Positions 24,904 to 33,716 of a DNA stretch of 64,000 nt are shown here, piece after piece. This DNA is from Skermanella mucosa (GTDB lineage: Bacteria > Pseudomonadota > Alphaproteobacteria > Azospirillales > Azospirillaceae). The stretch lies in the NCBI RefSeq assembly GCF_016765655.2, contig NZ_CP086106.1, positions 1,856,501 to 1,920,500 on the forward strand, in the 5' to 3' direction. A program made the position numbers and the translations under genes. Each line of letters opens with the position of its first letter. Position 1 is the first letter of the stretch. The notes under the pieces are model-generated. The model was given only the letters and a program-made list of their open reading frames with translations, had not been told where the DNA came from and ran no database searches.

Positions 24904-26403
24904 TCAGCCCATGTTCAGGATGATCGTCTTCTTGTGGGTGAAATGTTCCAGCATGGCCTCCAGGGAAGCCTCCTTGCCGAGTCCGGAATGCTTCACGCCG
25001 CCGTAGCTGAGGCCGGGCTGGACCACGAGGTTCTGGTTGACCTGGACGAAGCCGGCTTCCAGCCGCTGGGTGGCGTCCAGCGCGGTGCGCAGGTCGCGGG
25101 TCCAGATGGTGGCGGCAAGCCCGTACTCGCTGTCGTTGGCCTGCTCGATCGCGCTGTCGTAGTCGGTGAAGCGGATGATGCAGGTGACCGGGCCGAAGAT
25201 CTCCTCCCGCGCCAGCCGGCTGTCGTTGCCGAGGCCGGTGAAGATCACCGGGCGGACGAACAGGCCCTTGGCGAGCCTGGGGTCGTCCGGCATGGCCGAG
25301 CAGGCGTGCGCGGTGGCTCCGGACGTGCCGGTGCCGAGCTCGATGTAGGAGTTCACCTTCTCGAACTGCTGGGGCGAGACGATGGTGCCGATGTCGGTGG
25401 CCTCGTCCAGCGGGTCGCCCATCTTCATGGCGTCGACGCGGGCCTTCAGGCGGCTGACGAACTCGTCATGGACGCTGTCATGGACGAAGATGCGGCTGGC
25501 CGCCGTGCAGCTCTGCCCCTGGCGGGTGAAGCGCATGCCGGCGACGGCGCCGTCGATCGCCTTGTCCAGGTCGGCGTCGCCCATCACGATCATGGGGCTC
25601 TTGCCGCCCAGCTCCAGCGTGACCGGGATCAGCTTCTCGGCCGCCGCCCGGTAGATGATCTTGCCGGTCTCGACAGAGCCGGTGAAGGTGACCTTGCCGA
25701 CCTTGGGGTGGGCGACCAGCGGTCCGCCGCATTCCGGCCCCTGGCCGGACAGGATGTTGAAGACGCCCTTGGGCAGGATCGTGTTCATGATCTGGCAGGT
25801 GCGCAGCACGGCGAGCGGCGCCTCCTCCGCCGACTTGACCACCACCGTGTTGCCCGCGACCAGCGCCGGCGCGATCTTCAGCGCCATCAGCATCATCGGG
25901 ACGTTCCACGGGATGATGGCGCCGATCACGCCGATCGGGTCGCGCTGGGTGACGGTCAGCATCTTCGGATTGAAGGGAACGGATTCGCCCTTAAGCTCCG
26001 AGCCCAGGCCGCCGTAGAAGATGAAGGCGTCGGCCAGCACGCCGGATTCGACCCGGCTCTCGGTGCGCAGCGCCTTGCCGGTCTCCAGCGCCACCAGGCG
26101 GGCCAGCTCCTCGGCATGCTCGGTCAGGCGGCGGCCGCATTCGGTGACAAGGCGGCCGCGCTCGCGGGCGGTCAGCTTCGACCAGGGCTTCTGCGCGGCG
26201 TGGGCCGATTGGACCGCGATGTCCACGTCGGTCGCCTCGCCCTCCGCCGCGTCCGCGATGGTTTCGCCGGTGGCGGGATTGACCACGGCGAATGTCTTGC
26301 CGGAACGCGCGGGCACCAGTTCCCCGTCGATCAGCAGCTTGCCCGACAGCTCCCGCGCCAGCGCGTGCGGGTCCAGGGTGAGGGTGAGGGTTTGCGGTGC
26401 CAC
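24904..26403 (-). CDS. NAD(P)-dependent aldehyde dehydrogenase
   Basis: 499 aa, typical length. The catalytic E264 is in VTLELGGKSP and C299 in GQSCTAASR. The coenzyme-binding region has IIPWNVP (163-169) and the GxxxxG-like FTGSVETG. ALDH enzymes oxidise aldehydes to carboxylates; the substrate is unclear. The start is the GTG at 26403 after GGAGG; the frame upstream of it is not conserved. It is divergent from a PLP decarboxylase gene whose diamine product, after transamination, would give an amino-aldehyde, which makes a polyamine role plausible (inference). Confidence 0.9.
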   Translation of the reverse strand: MAPQTLTLTLDPHALARELSGKLLIDGELVPARSGKTFAVVNPATGETIADAAEGEATDVDIAVQSAHAAQKPWSKLTARERGRLVTECGRRLTEHAEELARLVALETGKALRTESRVESGVLADAFIFYGGLGSELKGESVPFNPKMLTVTQRDPIGVIGAIIPWNVPMMLMALKIAPALVAGNTVVVKSAEEAPLAVLRTCQIMNTILPKGVFNILSGQGPECGGPLVAHPKVGKVTFTGSVETGKIIYRAAAEKLIPVTLELGGKSPMIVMGDADLDKAIDGAVAGMRFTRQGQSCTAASRIFVHDSVHDEFVSRLKARVDAMKMGDPLDEATDIGTIVSPQQFEKVNSYIELGTGTSGATAHACSAMPDDPRLAKGLFVRPVIFTGLGNDSRLAREEIFGPVTCIIRFTDYDSAIEQANDSEYGLAATIWTRDLRTALDATQRLEAGFVQVNQNLVVQPGLSYGGVKHSGLGKEASLEAMLEHFTHKKTIILNMG

Positions 26404-26732
26404 GATCGATCCTCCTGATTTTCTTGGCCTTGGCCGTGCCTTCGCCGGATCGGGCATCCGGTCGGCGGGGTGGCGTCCTTGTAGCACCCGGCGGGCCTCA
26501 CGGAAACGGCTGCATTGCAGCATGGCGATCCCGGCTGTCAAGCCATGCCTGCACCGAAGAGAAGCGGCAACCCCTGTTTAAAATGAAGTATAAATGCAGG
26601 GAAGTGACATCGTTAACTGAGTCTTTACCCTGGAAAAATCATAAAGCGATCAATATCGCTCCCGTGGCGGGCGAGGCAGGTGACGGTCGGCTCTTTCCGT
26701 CATCGACAGTGCATTTTCCCAGTACATCTTGA
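26404..26732. promoter_or_regulatory. Divergent promoter interval with stem-loop before the decarboxylase gene
   Basis: The 329 bases between the divergent aldehyde dehydrogenase and decarboxylase genes hold no gene. An AT-rich stretch at 26575-26660 (TATAAAT, AAATCATAAAG) could contain both promoters. Close to the decarboxylase start is a stem GTGACGG / CCGTCAT with a 10-base loop (26680-26703). Alphaproteobacterial ornithine decarboxylase genes can carry a conserved speF leader RNA; whether this is one needs a covariance-model search. Confidence 0.45.
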
Positions 26733-28001
26733 ATGATGGAACAAGCGCCCATGTCTTTGCCCTTCACCGCTCCCCTTGCCGCGCATGAGCACGCCACCCA
26801 TGAGCATACGGCTTACGAGGATGCGGCCGCCATGGTCGCGGCGCTTCGGCCGGAACAGCCGGTCTATTGCATCCGCCCGCACGTCCTGAGGGAAGCGGCC
26901 CGGCACTTCGTCGAGACGTTCCCCGGCAAGGTCCTTTATGCGGTCAAATGCAACGCGGAGCCGGCGTTCCTGGACGCCCTGTACGAGGGCGGCATCCGCC
27001 ACTTCGACACCGCGTCGCTGCCGGAGATCGCGGTCGTCGCCGAGCGCTTCGCCGACACCACCTCCTATTTCATGCATCCGGTCAAGCAGCGGGGCGGCAT
27101 CCGCGCGGCCTATGGTCGGCACGGCGTCCGGCATTTCGTGGTGGACCATGCCGACGAACTCGCCAAGGTGCTGGCCGAGACGGGCGGGGCCAGCGACATG
27201 GTGATCGTGGTCCGGCTGGCGACGGCGCGCGGCGCCGCGGTCTACGATCTCGGCGGCAAGTTCGGGACGTCCCCGGCGCAGGCCGCGGCGTTGCTCAGGC
27301 AGGCCCACGGGGCGGGGTGCCGGGTCGGCCTGTCGTTCCATGTCGGCTCGCAGTGCCTGACGCCCGGTTCCTACACGGCGGCGCTGCGGCTCGCGGCGCA
27401 CACGCTCGACCTCGCCGGGGTGCCGCTGAGCGTGATCGACGTGGGCGGCGGCTTTCCCGTCGCTTATGTCGGCCTGCACCCGCCGCCGCTGGAGGACTAT
27501 GTCGCCGCGATCCGGGCCGGGCTGGCCGGGATGGAGCTTCCGGTGGGGTGCGAACTGTGGTGCGAGCCCGGCCGGGCGCTGGTCGCCGCCGGCGCGTCGC
27601 TGGTGGTCCGCGTCGAGCTACGGCGCGACAATTTCCTGTACATCAACGACGGCGTCTACGGCAGCCTGTCCGACCTGAAATATGCCGGGCTGCGCTTTCC
27701 CATGCGCGTGCTGCGGCCCGTCGGGGACCGGGTCGAGGTGCTTGAGCATGACCTGGGGGAGTTCAGCCTGTTCGGGCCGACCTGCGACGCGGTCGACGTG
27801 ATGGAAGGCCCGTACCGGCTGGCGGCCGACGTGCGGGAGGGCGACTACATCGAGATCGGGCAGGCCGGAGCCTATACGCTGGAACTGCGCACCGACTTCA
27901 ACGGCTTCTGCCCCGACCGCTTCGTGGAGGTCGGCGACGGCGCCTTCCTGCCGACGGCCGAGATGGAGCCGGCCCCGTTCCTGAGCGCCGCCGCCGAGTA
28001 G
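26733..28001 (+). CDS. Group IV PLP-dependent decarboxylase (ornithine/lysine decarboxylase type)
   Basis: 422 aa, alanine-racemase fold. The PLP-binding K72 is in LYAVKCN, the glycine-rich phosphate loop is IDVGGGFPV, EPGR is at about 271-274, and the catalytic C351 is in GPTCDAVD of the second domain. This set defines the eukaryotic-like ornithine/lysine decarboxylases also found in alphaproteobacteria, which make putrescine or cadaverine. The N-terminus has a His-rich extension (AAHEHATHEHTAYED, residues 16-30) absent from most relatives, with metal-binding potential. Start at 26733 or the ATG at 26751; neither has a strong ribosome-binding site. Confidence 0.88.
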   Translation: MMEQAPMSLPFTAPLAAHEHATHEHTAYEDAAAMVAALRPEQPVYCIRPHVLREAARHFVETFPGKVLYAVKCNAEPAFLDALYEGGIRHFDTASLPEIAVVAERFADTTSYFMHPVKQRGGIRAAYGRHGVRHFVVDHADELAKVLAETGGASDMVIVVRLATARGAAVYDLGGKFGTSPAQAAALLRQAHGAGCRVGLSFHVGSQCLTPGSYTAALRLAAHTLDLAGVPLSVIDVGGGFPVAYVGLHPPPLEDYVAAIRAGLAGMELPVGCELWCEPGRALVAAGASLVVRVELRRDNFLYINDGVYGSLSDLKYAGLRFPMRVLRPVGDRVEVLEHDLGEFSLFGPTCDAVDVMEGPYRLAADVREGDYIEIGQAGAYTLELRTDFNGFCPDRFVEVGDGAFLPTAEMEPAPFLSAAAE

Positions 28002-28095
28002 GGCGGCGGCAGGGCCGGCATCATGCCGCATGGGCGGGCAGACGGAAAACGGGTTCCATCCGCCGCCCGCCTCCTGCCATGGTATGCGCCACCCG

Positions 28096-29067
28096 ATGTC
28101 CGCCGTCCACGATTCGCTGTTCCGCGCCCTGATCGACGATCCGGTGCGGGCCGGCGTCCTGATCCGCGATTTTCTGCCACCTGACATCGTTGCGCGGCTG
28201 GCCGACGAGTCGCCGACGCTGCTGGACGGCACCTTCGTCGATCCGGAGCTGAACCCGAGCCAGAGCGACAGGCTGTTCAGCGTCGCGCTGCGCGCCGGCG
28301 GGTTCGCGCTGCTCTACATCCTAATCGAGCACAAGAGCTTTCCCGACCCCTTCACGCCGATCCAGGTGCTGCGGTACCGGGCGGAAATCTGGCGCCGCTT
28401 CGCCGAGGCGGCCGGCCGGGGCAAGCTTCGGCTGCCGCCGATCATCCCGATGGTGTTCTACCATGGCAGGGGACCGTGGAACGTGCCGACGTCGATAACG
28501 TCCTGCCTGGATGCCGACGAGGACCTGAAGCAGATGCCGGCAGACATGGGGTACATCCTGTGCGACCTCGGTCCGATCCCCGACGCCGAGCTGTCGTCCG
28601 ACGATGAGGTCCGTGCCGGGCTGCTGGCGCTCAAGCACGTGTTCCGCCCCGGCGATCCGGAGGCGCTGCTGGCGGAGATCCTGTCCGCGCTGCGCAGCGG
28701 AACGACCTTTGAGGAGCAATTGATCCGCTATATGATCCTGATGTACCCGGCCATCACGGCGGATCTGCTGTCCAGGGTGGCGCGTCGGGTCAATCCGGAC
28801 CGGGAGGGGGAATTGGTTTCGCTCGCTGCACAGGAATGGCTCCGCCAGGGCGAGGAGAAGGGGATCGCCATCGGCGTGGAGAAGGGCTTCGCCAAGGGCA
28901 AGGCCGACACGATCCTGATGTTTCTTGAGTCGCGGTTCGGACCGGTTCCGCCCGAGGTGGAGGATCGCGTCCGCAGGGCCGAGCCGGAGGAAATGGACCG
29001 CCTGTTCCGCCGGGCCATGACGGCGTCCTCGCTCGACGAACTGTCCGCCGGCAAACCTCGGCACTGA
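28096..29067 (+). CDS. Rpn family recombination-promoting nuclease-like protein
   Basis: 323 aa, resembling the Rpn/PD-(D/E)XK nuclease-transposase-like family. The N-terminus HDSLFRALIDDPVRAGVLIRDFLPPDI is typical, followed by the nuclease core: SDRLFSV (Asp), then LIEHKS (E-x-K). The C-terminus has the low-complexity G-I-A-I-G-V-E-K repeat tail seen in Rpn members. E. coli Rpn proteins cut DNA and promote RecA-independent recombination. The start could be 28084 or 28096; no good ribosome-binding site precedes either. These genes are often laterally acquired. Confidence 0.8.
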   Translation: MSAVHDSLFRALIDDPVRAGVLIRDFLPPDIVARLADESPTLLDGTFVDPELNPSQSDRLFSVALRAGGFALLYILIEHKSFPDPFTPIQVLRYRAEIWRRFAEAAGRGKLRLPPIIPMVFYHGRGPWNVPTSITSCLDADEDLKQMPADMGYILCDLGPIPDAELSSDDEVRAGLLALKHVFRPGDPEALLAEILSALRSGTTFEEQLIRYMILMYPAITADLLSRVARRVNPDREGELVSLAAQEWLRQGEEKGIAIGVEKGFAKGKADTILMFLESRFGPVPPEVEDRVRRAEPEEMDRLFRRAMTASSLDELSAGKPRH

Positions 29068-29137
29068 CACGCACCCGCGTGCGTGAGGCATCGCGGCGGC
29101 GTTGGAACGGCGGCGCCGGTGTGCTACGTTTTTATGT

Positions 29138-29992
29138 ATGCACGCTTATCGAGAAAAGAGCCTTCGCGGGCTGAACGTCGCCGGCTTTCACCGGATCAAC
29201 TACACCGAGTGGGGACCGGAGCGTTCCGACCGGACGGTCGTCTGCGTCCACGGGCTGACCCGCAACTCCCACGACTTCGACTGGGTGGCGCCGGTGCTGG
29301 CGGCGCAGGGCTTCCGGGTGGTCTGCCCCGACGTCGCGGGACGCGGGCGGAGCGGGTGGCTGCCGGTTGCGGCGTCCTATGGCTTTCCCCAGTACCTCGC
29401 CGACATGACGGCGCTGGTCGCCCGGCTGGACGTGGAGAGGGTGGACTGGGTCGGGACCTCGATGGGAGGCATCATCGGGATGATGCTGGCGGCCCAGCAC
29501 GACACGCCGGTGGCGCGGCTGGTGGTCAACGATGTCGGGGCCTTCATCCCGGGGACGGCGCTGCAGGCGATCAATGCCTATGTGTCGGAGCATCCGGCGT
29601 TCGACGATGTCGCCGATGTCGAGAGGGAACTGCGGGCGCGGCTGACCGGCTATGCGCCGGTGACCGACGCGCAGTGGCGCCGGCTCGCCGAGGTGGAGGC
29701 GCGGCGCGGCGACGACGGCAGGCTGAGGCTCGGCTACGATCCCGCCATCGGCGCCGCCATGGCGGCGGCGGGGCCGGCCAAGGATGTCGATCTCTGGCCG
29801 CTCTATGACCGCATCGCCTGCCCGACGCTGCTCCTGCGCGGCGCCGAGAGCGCGTTGCTGACGGCGGACACGGCCCGCGAGATGACGGTGCGCGGCCCGC
29901 GCGCTAAGCTGGTGGAATTCGCCGGCGTCGGGCATGCTCCGCCGCTCATGTCGGACGACCAGATCGCGGCTGTCCGCGATTTCCTCGTCTGA
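29138..29992 (+). CDS. Alpha/beta hydrolase
   Basis: 284 aa. HGLTRNSHDF is the oxyanion region, the nucleophile is in GTSMGG, and the catalytic histidine is in VGHAPPL near the end, with a plausible Asp about 25 residues earlier. The lid region is Ala/Arg-rich. The substrate is unknown. The start at 29138 (MHAYREKS) is chosen because upstream sequence is non-conserved. It is followed after 15 bases by a hypothetical gene and then by another hydrolase gene. Confidence 0.85.
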   Translation: MHAYREKSLRGLNVAGFHRINYTEWGPERSDRTVVCVHGLTRNSHDFDWVAPVLAAQGFRVVCPDVAGRGRSGWLPVAASYGFPQYLADMTALVARLDVERVDWVGTSMGGIIGMMLAAQHDTPVARLVVNDVGAFIPGTALQAINAYVSEHPAFDDVADVERELRARLTGYAPVTDAQWRRLAEVEARRGDDGRLRLGYDPAIGAAMAAAGPAKDVDLWPLYDRIACPTLLLRGAESALLTADTAREMTVRGPRAKLVEFAGVGHAPPLMSDDQIAAVRDFLV

Positions 29993-30007
29993 GGGACGGG
30001 AGCACCC

Positions 30008-30469
30008 ATGACAGCATTTCCGATACCGAGGCCGGCGCAATCGGCCTGCGAGGGCTTCGACGACGACCAGACCCGCCTTTTCGACAGCCTGGTTGAAATT
30101 CTGGCCGAAGAGCCGACATGGAAGCAGCGCCGCGCGGTGTTCTTCCAGATCATCGAGCGGCTGCGCAAGGCCTTCGACCGGAACCGGCAGGACCCGGACA
30201 GCCGCGGCGACATTCCGTTCATCGCCGTGCTGCCGCTCCATATCGGCGCCATCCTGGAAAAATTGGGCGAAGAGGAGATGATGTCGGTCGATCAGGCGGC
30301 ATTCTACCTCCTGTCGATCCATCCCGAGCACCAGCAGGCGGCCGACCAATGGATTCAGGGCGACAAGGCCAACCTGAAAGCCATGATGAAGTTCATCGAC
30401 ACCAACCCCTTCTATGCCGCACTGCACCGCTCCTATGAACAGTATTCCTCCGAACCCGACGACCGCTGA
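30008..30469 (+). CDS. Conserved hypothetical protein, 153 aa
   Basis: Not recognised. Helical and soluble, with no membrane segment. Phrases include TRLFDSLVEILAEEPTWKQRRAV and a central DIPFIAVLPLHIGAILEKLG. The start at 30008 follows GGGAG. It overlaps the start of the next hydrolase gene by about 35 bases in another frame, so the two are probably co-expressed with the hydrolase upstream. Confidence 0.65.
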   Translation: MTAFPIPRPAQSACEGFDDDQTRLFDSLVEILAEEPTWKQRRAVFFQIIERLRKAFDRNRQDPDSRGDIPFIAVLPLHIGAILEKLGEEEMMSVDQAAFYLLSIHPEHQQAADQWIQGDKANLKAMMKFIDTNPFYAALHRSYEQYSSEPDDR

Positions 30470-31550
30470 ACCCGCGGTGGAAACCCGCGGCGGGACCGAG
30501 CCCGTGGACCTGATGTCCGCGGTGGCCGCGACTCCGTTCGACTTCCCGTCCTTCTCGCCGCGTGCTCCCTGGTGGGGCGCCGACCTCCAGACCGTGCGCA
30601 GCGTGCTGATGCGGCAGCGCTACCGGCCGGAGGACCACCCGCAGAAGCTGATGCGCTTCCGCATGCCGGACGCCACGGGCGACGTGCTCCATGCGACGTT
30701 GAACCGGCCGGAGGAGCCGGCGGGAAACCTGCCGCTGGCCGTCCTGGTCCATGGGCTGACCGGCTGCGTCGAGAGCCACTACATGCGCGCCACGGCAGCC
30801 GTCCTGCTGCGCCGGGGCATGAGGGTGCTGCGCGTCAACCTGCGCGGGGCGGGACCGTCGCGCCCGTTCTGCCAGGAGCAGTACCACGCCGGCCGGACGG
30901 AGGACCTGCGGAGCGTGCTGGCGCAGATCCCCGAGCCGCTGACCCGGTCGGGCATCGTGCTGGTCGGCTACTCGCTGGGCGCCAACGTGACGCTGAAGCT
31001 GCTGGGCGAGGGGACGCCCGCCGGGGTGGTCGCCGCCGCGGCGGTGTCGGCGCCGATCGACCTGGCCGAGACCAGCCGGCGCATGATGAGCCGTCGCAAC
31101 TTCTTCTATCATCGCCGGGTCGTCGCCCGCATGAAGGAGGAAGTGCTGGGCATGCCGATCCCGGAGCACTACAAGGCGGCCGTCCGCGAGGTGCGCAACT
31201 GCCACGAGTTCGACGACCGCTTCACCGCGCCGCGGAACGGCTGGCGCAGCGCCGACGAATACCACCAGGTGAATTCCGCCGTCCGGTTCATGGGCGGCAT
31301 CAAGGTGCCGACGCTGGTCATCCACGCGCTGGACGACCCCTGGATCCCGGCCGACGCCTATCTCGGCTTCGACTGGAGCTCCAACCCGAAGCTGACTCCG
31401 CTGCTGCCGCGCGGCGGCGGCCATGTCGGGTTCCACGGCGCGGGTGCCGATCCGTGGCACGACCAGTGCCTGCTCAAGTTCCTGGAGGCGGTCGTCGGCC
31501 CGATCGGCGAGGCGACGGTCCCGCTCAGCGCCGCCGCCCGGGCTGGCTGA
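30435..31550 (+). CDS. YheT family alpha/beta hydrolase
   Basis: 371 aa. The sequence matches the YheT/ABHD1-3 family: an N-terminal region RAPWWGADLQTVRS (family hallmark W..g..lQT), HGLTG (oxyanion), nucleophile GYSLGAN, catalytic Asp in LDDPW and His in GGHVGF. Substrates are unknown, possibly lipid esters. The start at 30435 lies inside the previous gene; GTG at 30477 or ATG at 30513 are alternatives. Its 3' end overlaps the convergent gene by about 26 bases. Confidence 0.88.
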   Translation: MNSIPPNPTTAEPAVETRGGTEPVDLMSAVAATPFDFPSFSPRAPWWGADLQTVRSVLMRQRYRPEDHPQKLMRFRMPDATGDVLHATLNRPEEPAGNLPLAVLVHGLTGCVESHYMRATAAVLLRRGMRVLRVNLRGAGPSRPFCQEQYHAGRTEDLRSVLAQIPEPLTRSGIVLVGYSLGANVTLKLLGEGTPAGVVAAAAVSAPIDLAETSRRMMSRRNFFYHRRVVARMKEEVLGMPIPEHYKAAVREVRNCHEFDDRFTAPRNGWRSADEYHQVNSAVRFMGGIKVPTLVIHALDDPWIPADAYLGFDWSSNPKLTPLLPRGGGHVGFHGAGADPWHDQCLLKFLEAVVGPIGEATVPLSAAARAG

Positions 31551-32115
31551 AGTCGGGCTGGCTGAAGTCGGGCAGGCTGGGCGCCCGGGCGACCAGACCC
31601 TCGACCATCCCGAGCGCAAGCTCCAACGCTTCCAGCAGGCCGGCGGCCTGGAGCGCCGCGTGCTCCGGCTGCGCGGTCACCCGGTCGCGGACTTCCGACA
31701 GGGTCCGCAGTTCCGGCAGGAACAGCTCGCGGGCGCCCAGCGGCAGGGCGTTGGATTTCTCCATCAGGGCATAGAAGCGGGTGCTGGTCCGGACCAGCAT
31801 GACGAGGACGGCGGCGTCGAGCCGCCTGAACTGCTCCCGCAGCTCCTCCGCCTGGTCATCCTCCATGCGGCCCAGCCGCTCCTCGATCAGGGCGATCAGC
31901 GCCTGGACTTCGTCCACCTTGGCCCGGAAACGGAAATAGGCGGTGTACGAGTCGCGGCTGGCTTCGCCGTGGGCCCGGTCGGCGAGCGAAGCGGCCTCTT
32001 TCGCCTGCTTCTCCAGCGCCGACAGCATCAAGGCGATCTCGCGCCGATCCGGAGCCTTCCTGATGAAGTGTCGCCTCAACTGAACAGATCCCGAATTGCC
32101 GACGCCGGACTGCAT
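31525..32115 (-). CDS. Hypothetical coiled-coil protein
   Basis: About 196 aa from the ATG at 32115; the start is uncertain because no candidate has a good ribosome-binding site. Most of the chain is helical with heptad-like Leu/Glu/Arg spacing (ALIALIEERLGRMEDDQAEELREQF). The C-terminus has PDFSQPDFSQP, made by a 15-bp tandem duplication at 31541-31570. No family recognised. The gene converges with the YheT-like gene and lies downstream of a GFA gene. Confidence 0.5.
   Translation of the reverse strand: MQSGVGNSGSVQLRRHFIRKAPDRREIALMLSALEKQAKEAASLADRAHGEASRDSYTAYFRFRAKVDEVQALIALIEERLGRMEDDQAEELREQFRRLDAAVLVMLVRTSTRFYALMEKSNALPLGARELFLPELRTLSEVRDRVTAQPEHAALQAAGLLEALELALGMVEGLVARAPSLPDFSQPDFSQPGRRR
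31541..31570 (+). repeat. 15-bp tandem duplication at convergent gene ends
   Basis: Two exact copies of GGCTGGCTGAAGTCG, followed by a degenerate third (GGCAGGCTGGG). It lies across the stop of the YheT-like gene and inside the C-terminus of the convergent gene. Confidence 0.7.
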
Positions 32116-32137
32116 GCACCAGTCGGTATAGGAGCTT

Positions 32138-32554
32138 TCAATACGGGGTGAAATCGCTGCCGCCTTCGGCATACCGTGGCAAATCAGCGCTCACGTCCAG
32201 GGCCGGAACGGCGCCGCCGCACCAGACATGGTACTGCGGCTTGACCGCGCCCGGATCGTCGAGGGTCGCCAGGGTCACGTCGATGTTTTCGGGGCCTTCG
32301 GTATAGTGGAAGGTGAGCTGGGAACCGCAGGTCGGACAGAACCGCCGGATCCCCTTGGGCGAGGATCGGTACTCGGCGGGCTCGCCGCCGGTGAAGCGGA
32401 AATCCGGAGTCCGCCAGGTTCCCCAGGCGACCGCGGGCGCGCCGCTCGCGCGGCGGCAGAGGCTGCAGTGGCAGAACCCCGCTCCCTCCGCCGTGAGTTC
32501 GCCGTCGATACGGTAGCGCACGGCGCCGCACAGGCACCCTCCCGTCAAGACCAT
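32138..32554 (-). CDS. GFA/CENP-V family zinc-binding protein
   Basis: 138 aa, full-length GFA (glutathione-dependent formaldehyde-activating-like) domain. The metal-binding Cys are C7 and C9 (GGCLCGAVRY), CHCSLC and FCPTCG. Most members are not formaldehyde enzymes and have unknown function. The start at 32554 follows GGAGG. No neighbour suggests a formaldehyde pathway. Confidence 0.88.
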   Translation of the reverse strand: MVLTGGCLCGAVRYRIDGELTAEGAGFCHCSLCRRASGAPAVAWGTWRTPDFRFTGGEPAEYRSSPKGIRRFCPTCGSQLTFHYTEGPENIDVTLATLDDPGAVKPQYHVWCGGAVPALDVSADLPRYAEGGSDFTPY

Positions 32555-32685
32555 CGCTTCCTCCGTCAATCCGGCTCGGCGTCGCCGAAAATTATCACCC
32601 TTCGGGCGTTGAACCCTTTTTGCCCCTTGGGTCGTTCTTCTTCAACGTTCTTGACCGGTCATTCAATCATGTGGGGGGAAATCGG

Positions 32686-33606
32686 ATGCAGTGGCGTGGG
32701 CGCCGGCAGAGTGACAATATCGAGGACCGGCGCGGCACGGGTCCGGTGTCCGGGTCGGGCCTGCCGGGCGGGATGCTCGGCGGCCGGGGGATGCGGCGCG
32801 GCGGCTTCGGCCTCGTGGGGACGGTGGTGATCCTTCTGCTCGGGCTCGTGTTCGGCTTCGATCCCAGTTTCCTGCTGAACGGTGGCTCCGGCGGAGGACC
32901 CGGCGGAGGCTATGTCGAGGCGCCGCAGCCGCGCATGGGGACGGCTCCGGGACCGAGGTCGGGCGGCGACCAGGATCTCGCCGACTTCGTCAGCGTCGTG
33001 CTGGCGGAGACGGAAGACGTCTGGGGCGACATCTTCGCCCAGTCCGGCCGGCGCTACGAGGAGCCGGTGCTGGTGCTGTTCAGCGGGGCGGTCCAGTCGG
33101 CCTGCGGCTTCGCCCAGGCGGCCATGGGGCCGTTCTACTGCCCGGCCGACCGCAAGCTCTATATCGACCTGAGCTTCTACCGGGACCTGCGCACCCGGAT
33201 GGGAGCGCCGGGCGACTTCGCCCAGGCCTATGTGGTCGCCCACGAGGTCGGGCACCATGTCCAGAACCTGCTGGGCGTCTCCGGCGACGTGCAGGCGGCC
33301 CAGCGTCAGTCGTCGCGCGGCGACGCCAACGCGCTGTCGGTCCGCCTGGAGCTCCAGGCCGACTGCTTCGCCGGCATCTGGGCCTTCCACCTGGCCCAGC
33401 AGGGGCAGATCCTGGAGCCGGGCGACATCGACGAGGCGCTGAACGCTGCCAGTGCCGTCGGCGACGACCGCCTGCAGGAGCGGGCGACCGGCAGGGTCAC
33501 GCCCGACTCGTTCACCCACGGCAGCTCGGCCCAGCGGGTCGAGTGGTTCCGCCGCGGGCTTGAGTCGGGAGCTCCGACCTCGTGCGACACCTTCCAGGAG
33601 GGGTGA
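32686..33606 (+). CDS. Neutral zinc metallopeptidase (YpfJ/KPN_02809 family)
   Basis: 306 aa. An N-terminal Gly/Arg-rich stretch is followed by one membrane segment (GFGLVGTVVILLLGLVFGF, about residues 38-56), a Gly/Pro linker and the peptidase domain. The zinc-binding HEVGHHVQ lies near residues 186-193, with a downstream ELQADCFAG that supplies the third ligand. Family members are membrane-anchored peptidases of unknown target. The start at 32686 follows GGGGGG. Confidence 0.9.
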   Translation: MQWRGRRQSDNIEDRRGTGPVSGSGLPGGMLGGRGMRRGGFGLVGTVVILLLGLVFGFDPSFLLNGGSGGGPGGGYVEAPQPRMGTAPGPRSGGDQDLADFVSVVLAETEDVWGDIFAQSGRRYEEPVLVLFSGAVQSACGFAQAAMGPFYCPADRKLYIDLSFYRDLRTRMGAPGDFAQAYVVAHEVGHHVQNLLGVSGDVQAAQRQSSRGDANALSVRLELQADCFAGIWAFHLAQQGQILEPGDIDEALNAASAVGDDRLQERATGRVTPDSFTHGSSAQRVEWFRRGLESGAPTSCDTFQEG

Positions 33607-33615
33607 CCGGAGGGG

Positions 33616-33697
33616 CCGTAGGTCGGGTAAAGCGAAGCGGCACCCGACATCGACGCGCCTGTTTGTCGGCTGCCGCTTCGCTCTAGCCGACCTACGG
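33616..33697. repeat. Inverted repeat with CCGTAGGTCGG ends
   Basis: An 82-bp imperfect palindrome: ends CCGTAGGTCGG (33616-33626) and CCGACCTACGG (33687-33697), inner arms AGCGAAGCGGC (33631-33641) and GCCGCTTCGCT (33672-33682). It sits just after the YpfJ-type gene and shares its outer motif with repeat family B. Confidence 0.7.
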
Positions 33698-33716
33698 TTG
33701 AGGCATCTTTCCGGCT

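Noticed and set aside
33616-33697. Intrinsic terminator for the zinc peptidase gene
   Set aside because: The hairpin shares ends with dispersed repeats and has no T-run, so it is listed as a repeat, though it may also stop transcription.
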